The notes under the pieces: model-generated
The model's database searches: none
What the model saw: only the letters and a program-made list of their open reading frames with translations
What the model was told of the DNA's origin: nothing
In this document: one piece after another, positions 8,093 to 15,201 of the stretch
How positions within the stretch are numbered: position 1 is the first letter of the stretch
Layout: each line of letters starts with the position of its first letter
Source: Prevotella sp.
Lineage (GTDB): Bacteria; Bacteroidota; Bacteroidia; Bacteroidales; Bacteroidaceae
Length of the DNA: 64,000 nucleotides
Direction of reading: 5' to 3'
Assembly (NCBI GenBank): GCA_017470055.1
Contig: JAFUFD010000054.1
Location: forward strand, 62,001-126,000
Translations under genes and position numbers: made by a program

Positions 8093-9895
8093 ATGATGGA
8101 AGAATATATTGTATCGGCGCGGAAATACAGACCGACCTCGTTTGACACGGTGGTGGGGCAACAGGCGCTGACGACCACGCTGAAGAATGCGGTGAAGAGC
8201 GGGAAACTCGCCCACGCCTATCTCTTCTGCGGCCCCAGGGGGGTGGGTAAGACCACCTGTGCCCGTATCTTCGCCAAGGCTATCAACTGCCTGACACCTA
8301 CCGAGGAAGGGGAGGCTTGCGGACATTGCGAGAGTTGCCAGGCGTTCAACGAGCAGCGTTCGTTTAACATCTTCGAGTTGGACGCTGCCTCCAACAACTC
8401 TGTAGAGCACATCAAGACGCTGATGGAACAGACACGCATCCCGCCACAGGTCGGGAAGTACAAAGTGTTTATCATCGACGAGGTGCACATGCTCTCCACT
8501 GCCGCCTTCAACGCTTTCCTGAAGACATTGGAGGAGCCCCCCGCACATGTCATCTTCATTCTCGCTACGACAGAGAAGCATAAGATACTGCCCACCATCC
8601 TGAGCCGTTGCCAGATCTATGACTTCGAGCGGATGACAGTACGTAACACCATCGACCATCTGAGGTCTGTCGCTGAGAAAGAGGGCATCCAATATGAGGA
8701 GCAGGCTCTTGCCGTCATTGCGGAGAAGGCTGATGGCGGTATGCGCGACGCCCTGAGCATCTTCGACCAGGCTGCCTCTTTCTGTCAAGGGAACATCACC
8801 TATCAGAAAGTCATCGAGGACTTGAACGTGCTGGATGCGGAATACTATTTCCAGATCATCGACCTCGCTATTAATAATAAGGTGAGTGACATCATGGTAC
8901 TGCTCAACCAAATCATCAACAAAGGCTTTGACGGAGGGCTCCTGATAGGCGGTCTTGCCAAGCATGTGCGTAACGTGCTGATGGCGAAAGACCCGCAGAC
9001 ACTGCCTTTGCTGGAGGTCAGCGACCAACAGCGGGAGCGTTACCAGGAGCAGGCAAGGAAGTGTGAGACACGTATACTCTACGAGGCTCTGCGACTGATG
9101 AACCAGTGTGACATCAACTACCGACAGTCGTCTAACAAGCGGCTACTGGTGGAACTGACCCTTATCGAGATAGCCCAGATCACGCAACCCGACGAGGGGG
9201 TTGGCAGTGGGCGTAAGCCCAGAAGATTGAAATCCCTGTTTAAGCATTTGATGGCACAGTCTCAGCCCAAGAAAGCAACCCCACAGGTAGTTGCGACTGA
9301 GCATCGTGAACCATCTCAAAATTCTCAGAGCACTCAGAGTCCTTCGAGTTCTCAAAGTACTCCGATCGCTCCAACGACCCCTTATTCCCCCTCTTCCCGC
9401 CCGCAGTTGAAGAAAGCGGTGGGCTTCTCGTGGAACAACCTGCGAGAGAAAGCGAAGCCCAAAGGCAAGATGCAGATCATCCCCGGCACACTGAGTGCCA
9501 ACGACCCTAACGCCCGTGTGAAAGACGAGCACGAAGTGTTCTCACAGCAAGACCTGGAGTTACAATGGATGATGATGTGCAACCGCATGCCCCAGCATCT
9601 GAATGGTATTGCCACCCGTATGAAGAACATGAGCCCCGTCATCACTGAGATTCCTCGTGTGGAGGTGGTGGTAGACAACCAACTTGCCTACGACCAGATG
9701 ATGGAAATCAGGGGCAGTATCGTCAACACACTGAAACTATATCTACATAACAACTCCATCACCCTCGACATGAAGATTGCGGAACATCATGAGAAAGTGC
9801 GTGTCCTCACTCGAAAAGAACAGTTCGAACTGATGGAGAAAGGAAATCCCGCAGTAGCGAAACTGCGGGACCTCTTAGATTTGGAGTTGGCTTAA
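8093..9895 (+). CDS. dnaX: DNA polymerase III subunits gamma/tau
   Basis: Clamp-loader ATPase of the replisome. It has Walker A GPRGVGKT (47-54), a zinc site formed by Cys66, 76, 79 and 82 (CGHCESC), Walker B IIDEVHML (about 127-134) and an arginine-finger region LSRCQIYDFERM. A Ser/Gln/Thr-rich linker around residues 408-430 is encoded by a nine-base tandem repeat (9314-9367), followed by a C-terminal tau-like domain. Two ATGs stand in tandem at 8093 and 8096; either could initiate. Its TAA overlaps the convergent asnA stop within TTAA, so no separate terminator lies between them. Length is 600 residues. Confidence 0.95.
   Translation: MMEEYIVSARKYRPTSFDTVVGQQALTTTLKNAVKSGKLAHAYLFCGPRGVGKTTCARIFAKAINCLTPTEEGEACGHCESCQAFNEQRSFNIFELDAASNNSVEHIKTLMEQTRIPPQVGKYKVFIIDEVHMLSTAAFNAFLKTLEEPPAHVIFILATTEKHKILPTILSRCQIYDFERMTVRNTIDHLRSVAEKEGIQYEEQALAVIAEKADGGMRDALSIFDQAASFCQGNITYQKVIEDLNVLDAEYYFQIIDLAINNKVSDIMVLLNQIINKGFDGGLLIGGLAKHVRNVLMAKDPQTLPLLEVSDQQRERYQEQARKCETRILYEALRLMNQCDINYRQSSNKRLLVELTLIEIAQITQPDEGVGSGRKPRRLKSLFKHLMAQSQPKKATPQVVATEHREPSQNSQSTQSPSSSQSTPIAPTTPYSPSSRPQLKKAVGFSWNNLREKAKPKGKMQIIPGTLSANDPNARVKDEHEVFSQQDLELQWMMMCNRMPQHLNGIATRMKNMSPVITEIPRVEVVVDNQLAYDQMMEIRGSIVNTLKLYLHNNSITLDMKIAEHHEKVRVLTRKEQFELMEKGNPAVAKLRDLLDLELA
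9314..9367. repeat. Nine-base tandem repeat inside dnaX
   Basis: Six units of nine bases, such as tctcagagc, actcagagt, tctcaaagt and actccgatc. It encodes the three-residue-periodic S/Q/T-rich linker of DnaX. The unit is close to the palindrome ACTCWGAGT. Confidence 0.75.
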
Positions 9896-10929
9896 ATCAA
9901 CGTCATTCCCAACCTCTTGCATTCTTTACGCATATCGTCAGGCCAGATAGAAGCCTGTATCTCTCCGATATGTCCTTTGTGCAGGAGCACCATACACAAG
10001 CGACTCTGTCCGATACCACCGCCAATACTCAATGGCAACTCGTCGTTGAGCAGTTTCTGATGGAAATACAGCCCCTCACGCTCCTCCTTGCCCTCTAACT
10101 TCAATTGACGGAGCAAAGAGTCCTTGTCGACACGAATACCCATCGACGACAGTTCGAAGGAACGCCCTAAGACGGGATACCAGATGAGGATATCGCCATT
10201 AAGTCCTGCCAGGCCATTCTCACCGATGGTCGACCAGTCGTCATAGTCCGGGGCACGACCATCATGTTTCTCCCCGTTAGACAGTTTTCCACCAATACCG
10301 ATGATAAAAACGGCACCGTAAGCCTCGCAGATAGCATCCTCACGCTCCTTAGGTGTCTTGTCGGGATACATCTTCAGCAGTTCCTCCGCATGAATGAAGG
10401 TGATTTTCTCAGGCAAGAAGGGCTTGATCTGCGGATAAGTCTCGCAGGTCAGGTATTCCGTGCGACGGATAGCGGCATAGATACGCTCCACCACATTCTT
10501 CAGATAGGCGACAGTACGCTGCTCCTTCGTGATGACTGCCTCCCAGTCCCACTGGTCGACATACAGGGAATGGAGGTTATCCAGTTCCTCATCCGCACGG
10601 ATAGCGTTCATATCGGTATAGATGCCATAGCCAGGCTCTATCTGATACTCAGCGAGGGAGAGACGCTTCCATTTCGCCAAAGAGTGAACCACCTCCGCAC
10701 GGGCATCCCCTAAGTCCTTGATAGGGAAGGTCACGGCACGCTCCACTCCATTCAGGTCGTCGTTGATACCCAGTCCTTTGAGTACGAACAAAGGGGCTGT
10801 CACACGACGCAAGCGCAGTTCCGTCGATATATTCTGTTGGAAGAACTCCTTAATCAATTTAATGCCCTGCTCCGTCTGTTTCGTGTCGAGCAGGGACTGG
10901 TAATCGATTGGTTTAATCAGTTGACTCAT
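9892..10929 (-). CDS. asnA: Aspartate-ammonia ligase (ammonia-dependent asparagine synthetase)
   Basis: Forms asparagine from aspartate, ammonia and ATP; a class-II aminoacyl-tRNA-synthetase-like fold. Recognised from RVTAPLFVLKGLGINDDLNG, YGIYTDMNAIRADEELDNLH, VDQWDWEAVI and the C-terminal SIGGGIGQSRLCMVLLHKGH. At 345 residues it is slightly longer than the E. coli protein but complete. A -7 box TACCTTTGC (10954-10962) precedes it. A glutamine-dependent asnB is also present (43.8 kb), so the cell has both routes to asparagine. Confidence 0.95.
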   Translation of the reverse strand: MSQLIKPIDYQSLLDTKQTEQGIKLIKEFFQQNISTELRLRRVTAPLFVLKGLGINDDLNGVERAVTFPIKDLGDARAEVVHSLAKWKRLSLAEYQIEPGYGIYTDMNAIRADEELDNLHSLYVDQWDWEAVITKEQRTVAYLKNVVERIYAAIRRTEYLTCETYPQIKPFLPEKITFIHAEELLKMYPDKTPKEREDAICEAYGAVFIIGIGGKLSNGEKHDGRAPDYDDWSTIGENGLAGLNGDILIWYPVLGRSFELSSMGIRVDKDSLLRQLKLEGKEEREGLYFHQKLLNDELPLSIGGGIGQSRLCMVLLHKGHIGEIQASIWPDDMRKECKRLGMTLI

Positions 10930-10953
10930 GTCTCTATGTGTTATTTTGCGACT

Positions 10954-10962
10954 GCAAAGGTA
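10954..10962 (-). promoter_or_regulatory. -7 promoter box of asnA
   Basis: Minus-strand TACCTTTGC, 25 bases before the asnA ATG. Confidence 0.75.
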
Positions 10963-11073
10963 CTACTTTTAAACTAATCTGCAAGGAAAATTCTAAAATA
11001 TTTTGCAAAATGACACGAAATTTATTTATTTCCTTTCATTTTGCGCATGCCCTATATTATTAAAAGAGTTTAA

Positions 11074-11108
11074 AACTCTGAATTCTAAACTCTAAACTCT
11101 AAACTTTT
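11074..11108. repeat. Seven-base tandem repeat upstream of tRNA-Arg
   Basis: Five units in register: aactctg, aattcta, aactcta, aactcta, aactttt. It ends three bases before the tRNA promoter box. Confidence 0.85.
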
Positions 11109-11111
11109 TCG

Positions 11112-11120
11112 TACCTTTGC
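11112..11120 (+). promoter_or_regulatory. -7 promoter box of tRNA-Arg
   Basis: TACCTTTGC ends nine bases before the mature tRNA 5' end, so the primary transcript has almost no leader. Confidence 0.75.
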
Positions 11121-11129
11121 ACTCCAAAA

Positions 11130-11203
11130 GGTCCCGTAGCTTAGTTGAATAGAGCGTCAGATTCCGGTTCTGAAGGTCTTGGGTTTGAATCCCAACGGGA
11201 TCA
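11130..11203 (+). tRNA. tRNA-Arg(CCG)
   Basis: A full cloverleaf can be folded. Acceptor GGTCCCG/CGGGATC has discriminator A, the D-arm is GCTT/GAGC, and anticodon stem TCAGA/TCTGA holds loop TTCCGGT (anticodon CCG). The T-arm is TTGGG/CCCAA with loop TTTGAAT. CCA is not encoded. The last bases are repeated at 11301-11317, marking this gene as an integration target. Confidence 0.93.
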
Positions 11204-11215
11204 CAAAAAGGAATT

Positions 11216-11260
11216 CCCCCGAATAGAAAGTTTACTTTCGATTTCGGAGGTTTTTCTTTT
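11216..11260 (+). terminator. Rho-independent terminator after tRNA-Arg
   Basis: Imperfect stem cccccgaatagaaag / ctttcgatttcggagg with a TTTA loop, followed by tttttctttt. It ends the tRNA transcript. Confidence 0.75.
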
Positions 11261-11300
11261 TGAGGATCAGCCCGTGGCAGGGTAAGGGATGGACGAAGTC

Positions 11301-11317
11301 AATCCCAACGGGATCAC
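11301..11317 (+). repeat. Direct copy of the tRNA-Arg 3' end (attachment-site-like)
   Basis: Seventeen bases, aatcccaacgggatcac, are identical to 11188-11204 in the tRNA T-arm and acceptor. Such duplications form when an element integrates into a tRNA and restores its 3' end. No integrase and no third copy were seen in the window, so it may be a leftover of a lost or degraded element. Confidence 0.65.
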
Positions 11318-11335
11318 GATGAGTTTGAACGTTAC

Positions 11336-11380
11336 AAACGAGTCGTTTGAAGCCTCCATTCACCCTGTTTGGAGGCTTCA
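11336..11380. repeat. Palindromic intergenic repeat, copy 1
   Basis: Contains the near-palindrome AAACGAGTCGTTT (11336-11348) and a 10-bp stem GAAGCCTCCA/TGGAGGCTTC (11349-11358 with 11370-11379). The same modules occur in a different order at 43717-43778. On the minus strand it lies after the Bro-N remnant and could act as a terminator. Confidence 0.65.
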
Positions 11381-11402
11381 TTCATTACAAATTTCACTCT
11401 TC

Positions 11403-11695
11403 TTGCTCATAGTAATAGGAATAGTCGATGCCCTTTATGAAGATTTCTCGGTCATACGCTTCTTCCCATCAGAAGCTGTAAATTTCAGTTGGGTAGTATC
11501 ACTAACCAACTCACTATGTTCTTTACGCAACTTTGCTTTCAGATACTTCCAGTAGTTGCGGTTCTTCTCATGGTCATCTTGCTGATTGATAGCCCCCACG
11601 ATGTCAAGAGCCGAAAACCACCAAAGATTGCGCTCCTCGTCCCATACGGCACGAACCTTATGGTCTTTATAAAACCGGATTGATATCTTGCTCAT
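11403..11695 (-). pseudogene. Bro-N domain gene remnant, probably an internally deleted Bro-N/Fic fusion
   Basis: The minus-strand frame from 11695 encodes a Bro-N (phage antirepressor-like) domain: RFYKDHKVRAVWDEERNLWW, FSALDIVGAI and LVSDTTQLKFTASDGKKRM. It stops at 11435 after only 86 residues, just where such proteins normally continue. In another frame the DNA right after the junction reads REIFIKGIDYSYYYEQEE and then stops (about 11403). From memory of the family this looks like the C-terminus of Fic/DOC-type proteins. The simplest reading is a deletion joining the two ends out of frame; the Fic assignment of the tail is inference. Confidence 0.6.
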
Positions 11696-11710
11696 GATTA
11701 CCTATGCCTA

Positions 11711-12841
11711 CTATTTCTTTAGGAACTTACAGAACTCAACAAGACTGCGCTGAATGACACTGCCTACTTGTAACTGCTCTTTATACAGGGCTACCATCGT
11801 TGGTGACATGCTTCGGTTCAAAGCAAAGCGCACCACTTCCATGTCAGCATCTTTGCACAGAACAATGCCGATACTTGGATTCTCATTCGACCGGCGTTCT
11901 TCTTGGTCTAATGCTTCCAAGTAGAACTCCAATTGTCCCAAATCTTTTGGATGAAATTCGGTAGTCTTCAACTCAATGGCAACCATACATTGCAGCAGTC
12001 TGTGATAAAAGAGCAAATCTACTTTGAATGTCTTGCTGCCCACCGTTACCCTGTGCTCCTCATCGATAAACAGGAAGTCCTTACCCATTTCCAGAATAAA
12101 GTCCTTCATGTGTGCAATAATCTCCTTCCTTAACTTCGTCTCTTTGTACTCCAAAGGAAGTCCCAGCATTTCAAGATACACCCTGTCCTTGAAAAGAAGC
12201 GATGAGGTTGGGTAAGTCTTTGTCATCATCTCCGATTGCACATCTTTTCCGCCAAACAACGAATTAATCGTGTTGGTTTTTATTGCTCGCAGAAGTTCTT
12301 TGTTCTCCAGATGTTCCTTCCCTGCATAAAGCATATAGAATAGGCGTTCCGTGTCAGATTTACATCTGTTCAAAATTATCTGGTGATTCGTCCAACCTGT
12401 TGCAAATAGCACGTTCGGAATTTGTGCCATTTTAAATGGCACAATTAAACTTCCATCAATTTGTGCCGTTTCAAATGGCACAATATCACCATACTTCGAC
12501 ATATCCATTTCTTCTATCAATGCAGAGAAAGATGCGGTAGTGTAGGTATCGTACAATTGAACCATTTTATATAGTGTACGATAACTCCAGCCTCTTGCTG
12601 CTGGATTTTTTGTCCGTATATAATCAGATAGTTGTCTGACGACTCCATCACCCCATGCAGATGTCTTTAGTTTGTGTGAGACATATCCTCCAACTTCCCA
12701 CACCATTGACATTGACTCGTTGTTAACAACACGTACAACCCTTTTCCGATGAGTTGCAATGATGCTGTATACGGTTTCAAACTCCTCTCTATGATTCAGA
12801 AGTTCATCACCCAAATTTGTTTTTTCTATATTGTCACTCAT
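11711..12841 (-). CDS. DUF1016/YhcG-family PDDEXK nuclease domain protein
   Basis: An N-terminal DUF1016 helical region (VNNESMSMVWEVGGYVSHKL, ARGWSYRTLYKMVQLY) is followed by a PDDEXK nuclease-like domain. There KVDLLFYHRLLQCMVAIELK gives the D...ELK active site, and GQLEFYLEALDQEER supplies the trailing Gln. The family is frequent in defence islands and next to restriction systems; its activity here is not proven. The start MSDNIEK at 12841 is preferred over one five codons upstream because the -7 box TAACTTTGC (12853-12861) would leave no room. 376 residues, apparently intact. Confidence 0.85.
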   Translation of the reverse strand: MSDNIEKTNLGDELLNHREEFETVYSIIATHRKRVVRVVNNESMSMVWEVGGYVSHKLKTSAWGDGVVRQLSDYIRTKNPAARGWSYRTLYKMVQLYDTYTTASFSALIEEMDMSKYGDIVPFETAQIDGSLIVPFKMAQIPNVLFATGWTNHQIILNRCKSDTERLFYMLYAGKEHLENKELLRAIKTNTINSLFGGKDVQSEMMTKTYPTSSLLFKDRVYLEMLGLPLEYKETKLRKEIIAHMKDFILEMGKDFLFIDEEHRVTVGSKTFKVDLLFYHRLLQCMVAIELKTTEFHPKDLGQLEFYLEALDQEERRSNENPSIGIVLCKDADMEVVRFALNRSMSPTMVALYKEQLQVGSVIQRSLVEFCKFLKK

Positions 12842-12852
12842 AATTCTTGCTT

Positions 12853-12861
12853 GCAAAGTTA
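12853..12861 (-). promoter_or_regulatory. -7 promoter box of the DUF1016 gene
   Basis: Minus-strand TAACTTTGC, eleven bases before the start. It lies mostly in the spacer after the GIY-YIG gene stop. Confidence 0.6.
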
Positions 12862-12867
12862 TACAAT

Positions 12868-13182
12868 TTATTCCAATTGCTTCCTATATACAGCATCTAA
12901 TGTTTGACCGTCTTTGTCTTTCCAGACGAGCCAACCGTTATTGCTACTACCAATGCAGAAATCGGCTGCAGTGCTGGGGCTTGGGAACGCCTTAGGCTTT
13001 GTTGCCTCATCCTCACCCAACAAGATATAAAATGCAGGTGTCTGCAACTCCTGTCGCTCATTCGGAATAGAAAGATTAGAACGAGGAATCACATACATCT
13101 GGCAAATCTTATTGCTGATGAACACATACTGAGTTCCTTTCAGATCTCCGTCTATCAGATATGTTGTTATAGTTTTGCCCAT
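12868..13182 (-). pseudogene. GIY-YIG/DUF4357 protein with internal deletion
   Basis: The 104-residue frame begins like Bacteroidales GIY-YIG nuclease family proteins (MGKTITTYLIDGDLKGTQY, then TPAFYILLGEDEATKPKA). It then jumps straight to a DUF4357-like C-terminus (SPSTAADFCIGSSNNGWLVW, KDKDGQTLDAVYRKQLE). Full family members, as I recall them, have some 150-200 residues between these blocks, including the YIG half of the nuclease motif and its catalytic Arg and Glu. The junction is in frame, so a small protein could still be made, but not an active GIY-YIG nuclease. Confidence 0.65.
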
Positions 13183-13337
13183 GATCTTCAGTCTTCATTT
13201 ATAGTTCACTCTAAGGAAACCTTGCTCATTAATAAAAGTTACGTATACACTTAAAGTCTTATTATTGCAAATTATTGTTATTCGCAGGCTTTTGTGTCCA
13301 TCTCCAGAGACTGTTAATTATATATGGAGAGAATTAA
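13183..13337. other. AT-rich spacer
   Basis: No open frame is supported here. A short inverted repeat TCTCCA...TGGAGA (about 13301-13328) lies just downstream of the HEPN-like gene and could stabilise its 3' end; it lacks a clear T-tract. Confidence 0.4.
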
Positions 13338-14063
13338 TTAATGTTGTTCGTAATTGATAAGATGGACAAGTTCCTCTAAAACTATCCTAAGTCCTGCTTT
13401 TATAGAATCAACATCAGACTTTTTCGCATTGAATCGCCTATTATGTGCACTCAAATCTCCCATCTTCTTAATTTTGGGAAGTTCCTGCGCTGTGTTACGC
13501 CCAATAGTCCATAACGTTTTTTCTTCCAATAGGCAATCAATCAGATCCCCACAAAAAAGATAATTGTTGTTTTTATCTAAAATGCGTTCTTTAATTCCCC
13601 TATGTTCAAATAGTTCAATTGTCAAAGTTTCTATTAATCGCCTCAGCATTACCAAGCAGCCATCATATATCCCATAATCGTAACATAAGATGGCCTGACG
13701 TGCGGTTTTCTTCAAGTAATCCCGTGTATTATCAAAGATATCTATTGGAAATAAGTCCGTCGATGGAGCCTTTACTTTTATTTCACCGATATCATCAGCA
13801 ATAGCATCAGACACCTTTTTAGATAAAACATAACCATCTTTCCCCTTTAATAATCGCTTTGCTCCTTTTTCTTTAGAGAGGTAGGCGGATATATTGGAAT
13901 ATGATGGCAAATGCAGTTGGACAAAACAATCATCAATAGCTTTTGCTGTAAAAGACTCTTTTCCTAAGTATGTAACCAAGAAATAGCCGAAATATGGAAT
14001 TTGCTCAGATGGCTTTTTGTCTTCAAAACCATCTATTCGTTCAATATACTCTTCAAGTGTCAT
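13338..14063 (-). CDS. DUF4145/HEPN-like protein, last gene of the type III R-M operon
   Basis: 241 residues. The N-terminal 95 residues look like a winged-helix module (YFGYFLVTYLG..., IDDCFVQLHLPSYSNISAYL, GYVLSKKVSDAIADDI). The C-terminal half is helical and resembles DUF4145: LVMLRRLIETLTIELF, then IKKMGDLSAHNRRF at the position where HEPN-type domains carry their Asn/His signature. HEPN domains are often ribonucleases or toxins in defence systems, but catalysis here is inference. Its ATG overlaps the stop of the zinc-ribbon gene (ATGA), so the two proteins are probably made in fixed ratio and may form a complex. Confidence 0.7.
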   Translation of the reverse strand: MTLEEYIERIDGFEDKKPSEQIPYFGYFLVTYLGKESFTAKAIDDCFVQLHLPSYSNISAYLSKEKGAKRLLKGKDGYVLSKKVSDAIADDIGEIKVKAPSTDLFPIDIFDNTRDYLKKTARQAILCYDYGIYDGCLVMLRRLIETLTIELFEHRGIKERILDKNNNYLFCGDLIDCLLEEKTLWTIGRNTAQELPKIKKMGDLSAHNRRFNAKKSDVDSIKAGLRIVLEELVHLINYEQH

Positions 14064-15187
14064 TGAATTTTCATTTTTTGTTCAACTTCGTTAATACCTT
14101 GAGTTGTCACATTTAGATTAGAGACATTTTCTATCCATCCTTTTTTGCTGATTGTATCAATAAGACTTTGGTATATATCATTAGGTATTGTTAATTTCAG
14201 ATGCCGATAACATGTATATATATGGTCTTGGTTAACAGCATCTATACAAAGAATCTGCTTTAAATAATACACAAACAAAAGATTTATCTGGGGAGAACTT
14301 TTACCATATTTATAATGCTCCATAAAAACGTCCAGAGTTTCTTTGTTTTTTGGCATTAAATCCAAATCCCTAACAAGTTGCGGGTTCTTCCGTTTAGATG
14401 AAACTTTGGCGGTTGTTGTTTGACCACTACCGCCATTAGATTTCCACGCCCCTTCTATTGTTTTATCAAATACTTCATTGAGAATCTCTTTTGCTTTCTC
14501 CTCCCCTTCTGGAGACAATTCTAACGTATCATTATCTGCAATAATGTAAGAACGATGCTTAGACAACCATGCACGGAAACCACCATCATAAATATTTTCT
14601 TTTTTCAATATATTATTCACATCTTCTCGAGTTACCTCTTTCCGGACAACTACTTTATAATATAAAAGGAATAATAAGCAAATTCGAGCTTGTTGGTCAC
14701 GCTTCGAATTCGCTTTCAAACGTTTCTCATATAATACTATAGACTCTCCTTTGACAGTGAAGATGTTGTTTATCTTATTAAGGTCTTCAGTATTACCAGG
14801 ATTAATATTATTTATTTCAATGGCTGGATCAACTACTTCTTGTGCATTAGCGTCTTCTGTTTGCGAGATTCGTAATAAAGACTGATGCTGTTGTGTGCTA
14901 GGATTACGTTTAATCGGTAAAAACTGAGCAAATACATCAACTACATTTCCTGCTGTTTCATCTGAGAAAGAAGCTTCAAAAGATTTCCCGGTTTCTGTTT
15001 CTGAATATTTAATATGATTTACATTCGCTTGCACTTGACGTAGTTTTATCTCTTTTCCACAATAAACACATATTGGGGAGTTCGCTATTAAAGGCTCTCC
15101 ACAACCCAGACAGATAATCTGCTTATTACACTTATAACAAAACTTTGCCCCATTTGGCATTTCCTGATTACAAAACTGACATTTCAT
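14060..15187 (-). CDS. Double zinc-ribbon protein with two winged-helix-like modules
   Basis: 375 residues, no named family recognised. Eight cysteines at 3, 6, 17, 20, 26, 29, 40 and 43 form two CxxC-CxxC zinc ribbons. A middle region carries FEASFSDETAGNVVDVFAQF. Two similar modules follow: one from about 168 (LLFLLYYKVVVRKEVTREDV, ending LELSPEGEEKAKEILNEV) and one from about 290 (LLFVYYLKQILCIDAVNQDH, ending LNVTTQGINEVEQKM). Both have the length and pattern of winged helices. It sits 14 bases behind mod and overlaps the HEPN-like gene. A DNA- or protein-binding partner of the restriction enzyme is plausible but unproven. Confidence 0.65.
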   Translation of the reverse strand: MKCQFCNQEMPNGAKFCYKCNKQIICLGCGEPLIANSPICVYCGKEIKLRQVQANVNHIKYSETETGKSFEASFSDETAGNVVDVFAQFLPIKRNPSTQQHQSLLRISQTEDANAQEVVDPAIEINNINPGNTEDLNKINNIFTVKGESIVLYEKRLKANSKRDQQARICLLFLLYYKVVVRKEVTREDVNNILKKENIYDGGFRAWLSKHRSYIIADNDTLELSPEGEEKAKEILNEVFDKTIEGAWKSNGGSGQTTTAKVSSKRKNPQLVRDLDLMPKNKETLDVFMEHYKYGKSSPQINLLFVYYLKQILCIDAVNQDHIYTCYRHLKLTIPNDIYQSLIDTISKKGWIENVSNLNVTTQGINEVEQKMKIQ

Positions 15188-15201
15188 ATGCTTCTCGATT
15201 A

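Noticed and set aside
8048-9028. 326-codon minus-strand open frame opposite dnaX
   Set aside because: Mirror of the DnaX ATPase domain; no recognisable domain or promoter.
11074-11108. Repeat upstream of the tRNA as an attachment site
   Set aside because: It belongs to the widespread seven-base repeat class and has no match at the island end.
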